From Lojkania enalia (taxonomy: Eukaryota; Ascomycota; Dothideomycetes; Pleosporales), in NCBI GenBank assembly GCA_010094045.1, contig ML986639.1:186001-250000 (forward strand): a DNA stretch of 64,000 nt, written 5' to 3'. Under the pieces are notes generated by a model that was given only the letters and a program-made list of their open reading frames with translations, was not told the DNA's origin and ran no database searches. The translations under genes and the position numbers were made by a program. Below, piece by piece: positions 24,405 through 35,250 of this stretch (positions are counted from its first letter, which is position 1; every line of letters starts with the position of its first letter).

Positions 24405-26525
24405 ATTCTATGATTTCTAGAATGCACAACGGTGCATACTTATGGGCAAGATATTCGTGGGCGGAAAAGGTGCTTGCATTGGTCTTTTGGGGCATTATTA
24501 AAGGCATCGCTGCTCGAAGAGGAGGCATAACAGTTCCTCTATTTTATCATAGCTGTATTTGGGATTGGAAATGTTGTTTATGTTACTCGCTCCTACTTTT
24601 ATAATATTATTTTAGTTCTAAAAGCATCATTTCTTGCCCAAGTCCTGAATCGTTGAGATTGTGATATCCGCTTCTCCTACTTAATGCTTGATGCATTGAT
24701 TTATAGTTATCGCCTTCCCTATTCAACGGTTGATCTATCGATATTATAGTTGCGTTGGCGACGAAGTGACTGAATATAGCAGAACAATACCACCGCTACT
24801 CTAGATTTATGTGCCAATCCATCTCCCATCGTAAATTTTGATGGATTGACTACTTTACGCACTATAAATATCTATCGAGGCCCTCTTTGGCTACAGAAAT
24901 ATTTAGAGCGATGGAGGACTGCTATCTCTTAAACATTTAAAAGATCAGATCTGAGGCAATAGTATTAGGACTAGTATACTGCGTTTGTGTCATGGTGTTA
25001 AAGCGAAGAATACGCAGTATCGCCAAACTTGGGCAGCACAGATGCTATTAGTCTAGCCAAGTCCCAACAAATTGTACTTTATTAAACTTCTCAATGTCTT
25101 CATCCAATTTGGGGCTACGAGGCCTCAACATATTTCCTCGTCGGATCGTGAAGCAAATTATAGTGTTGTCCAATCTACCTTTGCAGTTTGAAAGGCCTTG
25201 ATAATGATTCGGTCATAATCTCCTCTGCCGCTAGTAGCGGATCTATTACCTCTCCGAAGTATCTTGGTCGCCGCTTCACTCCCATGAAATTTTTCGTGAC
25301 GGAGAATATGCACAAACATCCTGTCGTTTGTCTCTTTCAAAACCTTTTGGGTCTCGTAATAACAAAACTTCATAGTAACTAGTCAGTCGAGCCGTAGTGC
25401 CTGAATCATAAGCTTTTATTAAAAATTACCGAAATTCCTCACCTAAACATTTGCAAGTCTGGGTCTAAAACTTTCTCACAACTTTAGGACCCCCGTTATC
25501 TCGCTGAAGACCTTCCCATTTCAATCCGTGAGTATGAAACCTGATAAAAACATCACGCAACTTGTAACAACACAGATCACAGGATAAGGATACTATAAAC
25601 GGGGAATAGAAGCAACGAAGAAGGTGAGCATGTGCAAGGAATAGGAAAACTTTGGGTTGCTTTCAGTCTTTTGCTGTGCGGCCACGTGAGACTGACCTCA
25701 CGACTGCGGTTGGACACAATACTCTTAGGCCTATGCCGAAAGCGAGCAGTTGAGAAGAATTCAAGTTCCGAATTTATGTCTTAAGGCTGCATTACAATAT
25801 TAACTTAGTTTCTGGCTTTCAATATCACTGCGGGAGGAGGCTTCTAGGCCTTAATATCAACCGCAAACAGGTAGTCACCGCTACATCAACCTGCGCTGCT
25901 CTTCAAGCTACCTTTATATTTCGTTCACGCGCAATAATTGCGAAGTGGCCACGCGATCCCGGTCTAGTGGTGGTGGCAATTTCGACTCGTTTCAATTCAA
26001 GACATATTTTTAGGATGTATTTCTGAATCGTTAAGGTAGCGGGCATTTCCTTTTGTTTTTTTTTTTTAAAACACAAAAAAAAAAAAAAACGGTATTATCT
26101 ACCAAATACCGTGCTATATGATTCGCAATGCATTGGATGTGTTCACATTGGACATGAGAACAACTTGACGTCTTTGCTGTTGCTGGAAAATGAATGCAAT
26201 GATCAATAGCTAGGGGAAAATACTGCGCATGCACATAGTCTCTTGCCGCGTTGTGGATAAAAAACTGTTCCACCACCAGTTCGTTAGGGCGGCGTCATTG
26301 CTCGTTCATTTTATACTACTTGTTGCGGCTACGATTATCACCAGAAACATCGTAACGCCGGAGGCGAAAACCATCCTCAGTCTCCTTTAACATATATACT
26401 CAGGAACCTGGGGCTGTGCATTTCCATTATTGCGACGTCATTGCAGTAATAGGTCTCCTTAACTTCATTCATACATTCTTCAGTTCCAATTTGATTTAGT
26501 TTTACGTGGAAGTAGGTTACCACAC
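24405..26525. other. Intergenic; contains a poly-T/poly-A hairpin
   Basis: No supported gene. At 26051-26089 a T-run and an A-run face each other, directly followed by an 8-bp perfect inverted repeat (ACGGTATT/AATACCGT, 26089-26112). The rest is AT-rich, with ORFs below 85 codons and no signature. Confidence 0.45.
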
Positions 26526-27211
26526 ATGGATAAGAGCCGGACACCTGACACATATCTTCGCAAAATAGATATCAAAACGCCAAGTAGGCTGGAAGTGACT
26601 CAATCACACGGCCATTTTGGAACCCCAAAGCCTAGTAATGGTATGAAACGCTCACGACAGAGGGCCAGTGAACTCGAACGTCAACAGCAACCCATACTAA
26701 AGAAGGTGAAATTGATCATATAGTTCAACCTGATAGTGGAATTGATTGACAAGAACTATGCTATGCGCCTATGGGTGCACCATCAGAATTCTCGGGAAGG
26801 TCTGGAGGAATGAACGCTAGGATCGTGTCACAAAATCAAGTTCTTCATAGATTTCTACAGTATCGATTTGGCCGCTTCGAGCTATCTGGCCTACAGAAGT
26901 TTCCGACTTTCAAAAACTTCATTCGCAAGCACGAGCCGGGAAAGTGTCCCATCATTAAGCCGAATGATCCCAGCCACGCTGTCGGAGTCGCCGACTGTGT
27001 GGTCACACACAATACTGTTACGGAGTCAAAGAAGGTCTGGATCGAGTGAATGGACTCCAGCATTCCAAACCTCGTCATAGATGCAAAAATTGGAGCGCAG
27101 CCCAAAGATGCAGTGGTTGTTAGCTTCTATTTGTCTCTGTGGAACTATCATCGGTACCGTAGCCCTCTATTCGGGAAAATGATGGAATTCAGGAGTCTGC
27201 CAGGAGACTAG
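26526..27211 (+). pseudogene. Broken gene of an unrecognised family
   Basis: An open frame from ATG at 26526 (DTYLRKIDIKTPSRLE, then a basic stretch) meets TAG, yet the same frame goes on as FNLIVELIDKNYAMRLWVHH and SREGLEE. A change of frame then gives VSQNQVLHRFLQYRFGRFEL, FKNFIRKHEPGKCPIIKP, DCVVTHNTVTESKKVWIE, a single TGA where Trp would fit, and then SSIPNLVIDAKIGAQPKDAV, FYLSLWNYHRYRSPLFGK and MMEFRSLPGD before TAG. Together that is about 220 codons of protein-like sequence with one frameshift and two stops. It looks like a cytosolic or nuclear protein; I cannot name the family. The stops fit G-to-A mutation. Confidence 0.5.
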
Positions 27212-30200
27212 CATCGAGTGGATCCAGTGGTGTTCAGAAGCAATGTCTACATCTTGACGAACGATGCTGGGGAATTATGTTCTTGTTGACCCGCCGGAAT
27301 TTGGTAGGTTTTATTCGTGGCCATCGGAGCAGCAGATATAGGAACGGTACAGTGAGTCCTTCTGCAAATTGAACCGTGAGTGGTTTCGGATCATATTAAC
27401 CTTGATAGGGACCATACTCAATAGCAATCTCCAGGCGCATAGAAGAATGAGAGCAACTTGGCTTATTCCAGTTCTATGGCTCATCCATCGTAGCCTTCTA
27501 GAATGGAAGGATTAAATTTGATGAGTATCTAAGGGACAGCAGCAAGAGATGTTTTCAAGTTCCGGTAGAGTTTGCAATGAGCTTAGGGGTAGCACGACAC
27601 AAGGCTACAGTCTCTAGGGGCCAGAAAATGATGTCCTCTCGTATGGGGAAATCGTCAAGGAAGGACGAATAGAATGGCCCGGCTCCTGTAGGTGTGTTCT
27701 AAGACTTAGCCTACTCTAAGACTGTGCATCGTCAGTTGTGGGCTGGAGAAATGCATTTCGATGCTATTCCTGGTTCCAGAGATTGTGGCATCTATGAATA
27801 TGCGAGTGCGTTGATGTCTGTTGTATACCTTAAGAGTTATATCATTGAATCTAAGCAATGCCGGCTGTTGAACCAACGGACTTGTTAGGGAAAGAGACCA
27901 AGCATAAAAAATTTAATGCATTGCGCGCTGTGAAGAACGGACCGGATTCGGATGCTTACACACGGGGTAAATTTGCTCTCCGGCTTGTCGGATAATAGAT
28001 CCGTACCGATCGTCACGGACCTTTGAGTGAGGTAGATTCCAAGATCTGATCAAAGTCGGATTAACACAACGTCCGACACAAGATTTGATCGACCAGTGTC
28101 AACTGTCTAGAAATAGATTCCCCCGGGTGAGCTGTGAGCCCTGCTACCATACGATCTTTCAGGTGAGAGCTAAAATTTGTCCGGCTTGGACTCTTGAGAA
28201 TGCTCAGATGCAGAAGCTATTAACAATAGTCTGGCGAAGATCATCGTCAGGGCTCGCCTCACGAGTCGCTGATTCCCGAGATTATTCCATAGACATGGCA
28301 TTGGCATGTAAGCCACGAAGTACTCACCGTTTGCCCACCGACCGTCCCTTACATGCATGCACCCTGAGTTGACAGCGATGCAGAGATGCTGTAATTGAAT
28401 TTAGGAACGATCGTGAGATTCTCCTTTGTAGCTCTTAGCTCTGGTACGCAAGTACATAAGTAGAGATGTAGTATGCCGAGGATTCGATGCGAATAAGTGC
28501 CAGCTAGTGCTACTGTATAATAGATGAGAATCGTCTACATCCAGTTGGACAGTGGCCTGGCGGCAATCCTCTCATATAAACGGGGCGTAAGCCCCTTTTC
28601 ACGGATGGACGCGGGCGTTGGGGTTTTAATCCTATCCTGCCTAGCGGGCACGGCATGCTCGTGCCACCGGGAATTCACAACTGGCCTCTCGCAAGGCAGA
28701 TAAAATTGTGGACCAGCCACCCTTGCAGGCGGACGAGCACCGGCCAACCGATCGGGGGAGTCAATGGTGGACATCCTGGTGGATCGGCGAGTAGAAATGC
28801 TAATTAGTGGTACTGTTCAACATGCTTGCAGCTTGCTCTAGCGTTTCGGCAAACGAATGTGGCAAAGTGTACGCTCTAGCTCTAGTTTGCTGCATGACTG
28901 CAAGCTCGCTTGGGGCCAGAATACTGGCCGCCAGCAACGGCACGAAATAGGCACATATTAAAGCGGCTGACTGACGTCAAGGGGGTATCGATGAAGCAAA
29001 GCGGTGTAATCTCCGCGCAAGCGTGTCAAAGAGCTTCCTGTATCGCCGAGTCGGAAGGGCTGAAGTAGGTGTAAGAGTAACGTGGTGACTTGGCCTCAGG
29101 TCGCATCTTTCGCCCAATTGGGCAACTATAGCTTTAATCGCTGCCCTGCGCCTCGCCTTGATCGCTTAGCAAATAATGGGTTTGGAGATGCATATATTGA
29201 TAGCCATAGGGCACAAGATCCATTACATCAGAACCCATTCAGGATGCGGATGAGGCCACCCATAAGGCTAATTGAGGCTGACTTGCTGACTATAGAGTTG
29301 AACTAAGCTTTCCAAAAAGTGCACAGCCGTGGTAGTCCTTTGGGGCTCTGCGCAATCAACGCCCCGATTTAAACAAGTATATGTATGTATTCGCCAGCTA
29401 CTGTGCCGTATCGCCCTGAAAAGGCGCTGTCCGCGACGGAAGCCAGCCTTATTCGTGAATCTGTCCAAATCAGTCACCTTCGCGAAAGTGGCTCACAATT
29501 CCTAGGAAAATATGCGAATTGTTCTACGATACAATGAACCGCTCAGTGGTTGTTTTAAGGTTTTGTGCTGGCTGCCTGACAAAGATGAAATAATGGAAGT
29601 GCAAGGGCGGCAGAGAGCTAGACCAGTGCCAGGTGCGGGTGCGGGTGCGGGTGCTGGTGCTAGACAGGGCCAAGACACATCCGCCTCCTTGCTAGCGACC
29701 TTGATAGCGAATTAGACCAGGCATCCTCGTACCTGCTAGAGGAACTGTATTGACAGTTGCTCCTGGACTTGGGGTAGTGTAGGTCTGGTGTTGCCAAAGT
29801 TAGGGATAATGAGACAGGTTGTTGACGAGCAGGGGGTAGTTCTAAGTGGTGATGTTGTATTATGTCTAAGGCAGATTTACGTCCCATATAAGGCCATGAT
29901 CGCCTTTTGTACATTTAGAATGTTGGAATAAGGCGAAATCGCGCGACACGGAGCGGCAGAAGGTTAAAATCGCAACATTGGCAACGCACCTAACCGAAAG
30001 CTTGAGCTTGTTTCAGACTCTGTAACAGACGAGAAGCTCGGGTATCGTGGCTAACTGGCGCGTCGGGGCATCTCATACTTCAAGGCCAGGGCCTTGCCTT
30101 GCCCCTCCATTGCCATCCTGACTTCCCGCTGCCGGAAGTGGAATTCAATGGCGTGGTTACATCCCTTAGGCCACTATGAACGCACACGTCCATACGTACA

Positions 30201-31976
30201 TGCTCCTAGAAATAGACTCAAGACATCAGCCGAGTATGTGCTAGGAGCACCCTTCAGCTGTTGTAGCTGCGAGCCAGTGCAATTCGGCTATGATGACTAT
30301 CCAAGGCTGAACAATGCTCGGATGTGTAGCACTGAGGCTACCGGAGAAAGGTCGATGCGAGTGTGAACATATGTAGATGGATGCTAACAGCGAACGAGGG
30401 CATCTACGTACTAATTCGAACATTAGAAAGGCGTAGGGTGGGGTTAGCACTAGCCCGTCTGGCCATATACCACGGACAAAGAGCTCCTGTCGTTGCCCTT
30501 GCCACAACCTTACCCACACCTCTCTCCTCTTCCGTCCTTCCACCTGACTATCCATCTGTCTCCCGTCACGACATGCCTTGGGGAGCGACGCTTAAGCTCT
30601 CGACCTTTTCCCCCTTCTATTCGGCAGGATTGCTGGAGCGTTACTAAGTTGGTAGCTAATGGCAGACGATGTGACTTTGACCCTGGCTGTGATCTCCAAG
30701 CCTCTCTGTCCCACTACTCCGATCGAGCAGTAACCTCCAGATCGCACTCTGAATACCACACCAAGTGTCAACTACGCAATCCCATTCATGCTCTGCTTCC
30801 CTATTTGGCCTCCTTGGCGGCACCATATCCTAAATAACAGTCTCCACAGCAGGCGGTTCTGTTCATTCCATTCTCCTGTTCCTATCCAGGACTCAGTTGA
30901 GTTGAATCCTACTTGACTCATCCATGCTTTCAGAGAGCTAGGACAGTACAGAAGCATGCTGCAATCTCTAAGGGCACAAAGCCGATCCCAGCCTAACAGC
31001 GTGCAATTGGCGCATTTCACTCAGACGATTTCTCGACAAGCGACATCAGCTTATGTACGGCTTGGCCGGGCGTTCATTTCCTCGCCGGGGTGCTTGGGGT
31101 GCTCATTGGCTCATGTGGGTACACCCTCATGGCTCAAGGGAGGTCGCAGGTCTCCTTTCAGGCTCCATGGCCGCTGCGTGGAACTTCCCGGATCCGAATC
31201 GCATGTTCCCTGCCTAATGTGAATCTCAGCCTATTGGCGTATGTGCAAATGGCTCCAACGTGCAAACATTGGTTCTGCCCGGCCCGGGACTGGCAACTAT
31301 CGCCTTGGCGACTCCCTCAACGGCCACCATCTCTCAAAGGCCACCGCCACTGGCAGGAATCAGCCAGACGATAACATGCTTCTCTCAGACGTGCGATGCG
31401 GGGCGTTTGCCTCCTGGACTCTCGGCCAAGACGCCCGAATACAAGCCCCGTTAATGGCTGAGCCGTTGAGGTCCAGCACAGCGCACAGGCCACGGACATC
31501 GGTGTCAACCCACTAGGCACTCTTCACGATGCAGGGGCCCAGGTTCATCCACCAAGGCTTGGAAGTGCACCTGCTCGCGATTTTCTCCGGCTCCTGGTCA
31601 GTGTACGCCATTCCGTGTGTGGCCGGACGAGGCCTACTAGGATGTTGGATCTAGACCCGACGGAATGGATTTGGCTAAGGGCCTGCCTCAGCCCGGCGCT
31701 TCGCCCAATCACGTGAACCTCTAACAAAGTGGCATCTCGCGCGAGAGCAATATCGCCCATTGCGAGAGGGAGAAGCCCCCTCCCTACTTCAAACTACAAA
31801 TGCCATCCAGATATCAAATGAGATGCTGGGACCCTGATTCACTCTGCAATACCTATTGTCTTCGTTTTCCCTCTTTTTTCTTCTTCTCTTATTTTTTTTT
31901 TTTTTTTTTTTTTTGCCAAAAGGGAACAGCTAGCAGTACATTCTTTCGACAATATATTCGTAGACGCGACATCTCA
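27212..31976. other. Long gene-poor stretch
   Basis: Nearly 4.8 kb with many short ORFs and none that I can support. Possible further relics of the gene to the left lie between 27300 and 27800. Base composition rises from about 28550 on, so chance ORFs are frequent in several frames (for example around 30940-31520). The right end is the promoter and leader of the Zn2Cys6 gene, with a 23-T tract at 31892-31914. Confidence 0.45.
29632..29661. repeat. GGTGCG/GGTGCT microsatellite
   Basis: Five 6-bp units, three GGTGCG and two GGTGCT. No gene is supported around it. Confidence 0.8.
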
Positions 31977-34444
31977 ATGGCTTCTCGGTATGACGCCCGA
32001 GGAGACACTCCGACGATCACTCGCCGTCGTCACGTCCTAGCGTGCGCGAGATGCAGAGCAAGAAGAGTAAAGTGCGATCGCGTCCAGCCCGCTTGCTCGA
32101 ATTGCGCGAAAGCCGGTGCTTTGTGTCAGCCCGCCCAGCAGCAGCTCCCTCCGCCCACGACTTCAATTCCAAGCCGCTCCAGTAGTAAACATTCGACGGA
32201 TAAGTTTCGAATCTCGAAACTTGAAGAGGAAGTGGCACGACTCTCAAGATCAGTAGATAGCAAATCACCTTCTAGGGAGCCTTCACACTCTCCGTCTCCG
32301 GGCGACAGTGGAGCCATCTATGCGTCTGAAACCCACGGGAAGATTGTTTCGGACGCCGAGTCTACCAGATATTTTGGTCCATTCTCATGGGCAGCTATTC
32401 CAGATGAAGTGGGCATAACATCCATACCCATTTGCCATCCGTCGCTGTTGACATTTCTAGGTGACGGACGTGAGGACAATTCTTGCGCCTCGCGATGGTG
32501 GTATACTAGAATCAAGATCCCCCAACCCAGGGGCATCCCCTATTCTATCTCCGGTAGAAGACCCCAATCTTCCTCTTCCTAACGATGAACTTCATGAGAC
32601 ACTGCTCAACTTATTCAGCCATCGAGTAGACCCGTTGATCCGTTTATTGCACTGGCCATCATTCCTCGAGAGGAGCCGGAATTTCCGCAGAAAGAGGTCT
32701 GCGCCAGAGCACTCTCAATATTCGAGTTCTTACTTCACAGATTCCACATTTGGTCCGTCACACCAAGGACTATATCCAAATCCCCCAATTGTCCCTTCGC
32801 ACGGCCATGACCCTTATCATGCCAGAGCCTCGATAGTTTGCTCCAGCTCGAGATTTCTAGCCCTCTTGTTTTCCGTGTACTATGCAGCTATTGTATCAGT
32901 TATTGACTGTCCTAGCCCTCCGGATTTGGGCCCCAACATTGATGCTTTTAGCCTCGCAGAGGCTTTTAAGAGGGAGGTTACGAACCGTGTAATGTCGGTG
33001 AATGAGAAGACTGCGCGAGCGGAATCTCTAGAAATGCTTCAAGCCATGGTTCTTAGCCTTGTATGGTCTTGTCCCCTGAAGATTTATCCTTACTGACTAG
33101 TCCCTCAGTCGATTGACCTCGGCTCATTTGATCTGCAACTGCAGTGGTTGCAGTTGGGTGCAACCATCCGGATGGCGCAAGGCATGGGCGTTCACCGTGA
33201 CGGGTCGAACCTCGATCTGAGACCGCTTGAGATCGAATTACGCCGACGTCTCTGGGCCCAACTTTGTTTTCTTGATGTGCGCTATGCGGAACAAATGGGT
33301 CGTGAGCCCACCATTCTATTAGACTCATATGACACAGCGCTTCCCCTAAGCCTCTCCGACCGTGACCTAAGCGATATTGATGAGCAAGACTTGGCCGCGA
33401 GACAAGGGAATGAAACAAATTTCAAAAGTTTCCAAGAGATTGAGCGAGGCCTAGAAAGAAATTCGCCGTTCTCGCCGTTGACATTTTGTATAGTTCAAAC
33501 GGAAGCAGCGAGACTGATGGAACACCTGAGTTTCCTTCGCTATCGCCCTAAGGACTCTATCTTTCACGCTGGCATTCGGAGCATCGCTGTATCTCGTGTC
33601 GAGAGGATGCAATGGATCAATCGATTTGAAAAACGGCTCCAAATGGTCTATAGGCTCTGTGATTTCGACTCAACCCATGCTATGCAGTACTTAGTATCTG
33701 AGATGGCTGGCATTGTGGTTTGCAAAGCCAAATTTATCACGAGCCTTCTTGACTGGAGAGAAGGTTCTCACGGCGCAGGCGGGCCTGAGAGGGATAGCGA
33801 AACAACGAAGTAAGTGCCTTTTTGAATTCTTAATCCTATGGTGTGAGCCGATGTGTTTATTTTCAGCTCTGGTTTCGTTCCAAATGAAATTGCAGTGCAT
33901 AACTTCCTACAGGCTTTTTCGTGAAGCAACGTCTCTCGCGGCTCGCAGTCTAAATCTCATCCATCAATACTCAAATACTCCCTATAGTTGGTATACAAAA
34001 CATTTTAGGGAAGTCTACTCGTCCTCGTTTCTAGCCTTCAACCTCGCGTCGGACCACGAGTGGGGCTCTGAACTCACGCTCTCTGCATGGTCGGTACTAG
34101 ATCAACTATTTCCTGTGGATAGCACAGGAAGACTAGTAGAACACGGCCTTAGTGGAAGTGTTCTCGGCAAAGTCTTGATAAAAGCCAGAGTGAGAAGAGA
34201 CTTTCGATCAGGAGATTCTCGCAGCCAAGGACTTCAACACCAGGGAATGCATGCTACTGTCAGAGGTGATCATCCTGGCTATTCTGCAACCATGGCGCCC
34301 CACAATATTCCAACAACCGGTGCAGGTATGGGCAATTTTCCGCCGTCGGCGAATCTCTTCGAGGATTTTGATGCCCTGATGCAAGAGCCCCTGTGGTCCG
34401 CTGGGCTTTCGGGAGTAGACAATCCTTTTGGTAGCTGGGTATGA
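31977..34444 (+). CDS. Zn2Cys6 fungal transcription factor
   Basis: Four exons: 31977-32460, 32510-33060, 33109-33809 and 33913-34444 (2,268 nt, 755 residues). The introns are 49, 48 and 103 bp; the third has a strong GTAAGT donor. The zinc cluster is at residues 23-50 (CARCRARRVKC then ACSNCAKAGALC; spacing C-2-C-6-C-6-C-2-C-6-C). A short coiled linker follows (ISKLEEEVARLSRS). The middle homology region of fungal-specific transcription factors starts around residue 180: DELHETLLNLFSHRVDPLIR, LLHWPSF, LALLFSVYYAAIVS, GATIRMAQGMGVHRDG and IELRRRLWAQLCFLDVRYAE. The C-terminus is acidic/hydrophobic (LFEDFDALMQEPLW), a plausible activation domain. It should act in the nucleus on CGG-type half sites; the targets are unknown. 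The ATG chosen is the last one before the zinc cluster; an in-frame Met at 31800 would add a poly-Phe run. Confidence 0.9.
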
Positions 34445-34662
34445 TACTCTCTCCGTCACTTATTAGTCAAGATTTTCCTTTCACTCCTCCACACCTGGCC
34501 AATTCCATTATCGTCATACTCTTTACGTCTTTGATTCCTTCCCGCGATTTCTCAACCATCGGGAGCGTCGAATTTCCTGCTCTCTTTTCTTATCTCATGC
34601 TAGCGGTGTCGTCATCTATCAAGCTTCGTTGGGCTGCGCCTAAATTAACCAGCCTTTAGTCC

Positions 34663-35250
34663 ATGCAAACACTGCGACTCTCGGAGCCCTCACTTGTTCT
34701 GCGCCCACGCTCTCGGCCTTACGAGCGACCGCGAATCTACGACAGCCCAGAAGCCGAACTACATCAAACCTTCATTGATACACCTTCAATTGACTCTCAT
34801 CCCCAAGTGGACATGGATGCTGAAATGCTATCAATGTCAAACAACGTGGGCCAACGGTCAATCTCGCAGCACTCATCACCCAATTTAGCAGATCAGGTAC
34901 TCAATCTTGGTTCTAGCCAAGAGCGTACGTTAGACAATGAGATATTACTAGAAGACTCTTCGACTCGGGAGACCATCCAGACTAGCCAATTGCGTCCACC
35001 ACCCCTGCGAACTAGAGATCGATCAGTTTCACAACCTCAACCCCTGAATATCAAAGGATGGATGGGAGAGAATGCTAAAGGGATGCCTAGTACACTTCCA
35101 ATGGAACAGGAAAGACGCAGACCACGTATTATTTCCCGGCCGCGTTCCTATTACGGCCAGACTTCTAGTCTAGATATCTCCCCAAACATTTTGCGAGATA
35201 CTTTTCAGCCACACGCCCCGCTTTCCCCGGAACTCATTGTAAGCAACTAA
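34663..35250 (+). CDS. Hypothetical protein behind the Zn2Cys6 gene
   Basis: Open frame of 195 residues, 218 bp after the regulator on the same strand. It is rich in Ser, Pro, Arg and Gln with no hydrophobic core (SRPYERPRIYDSPEAELHQ, RTRDRSVSQPQPLNIKGW, RRRPRIISRPRSYYGQ) and is probably disordered. No domain, signal peptide or membrane segment. It could be a separate small gene or a degraded exon of a larger one. I recognise no relative. Confidence 0.4.
   Translation: MQTLRLSEPSLVLRPRSRPYERPRIYDSPEAELHQTFIDTPSIDSHPQVDMDAEMLSMSNNVGQRSISQHSSPNLADQVLNLGSSQERTLDNEILLEDSSTRETIQTSQLRPPPLRTRDRSVSQPQPLNIKGWMGENAKGMPSTLPMEQERRRPRIISRPRSYYGQTSSLDISPNILRDTFQPHAPLSPELIVSN

Noticed and set aside
22126..24420. 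Other ORFs within the DUF7223 gene on both strands
   Set aside because: Shadows of the long frame at 22057-24404.
28535..28774. Minus ORF with a protein-like sequence (79 codons)
   Set aside because: Short, no family recognised, no neighbouring exon; not strong enough to list as a gene.
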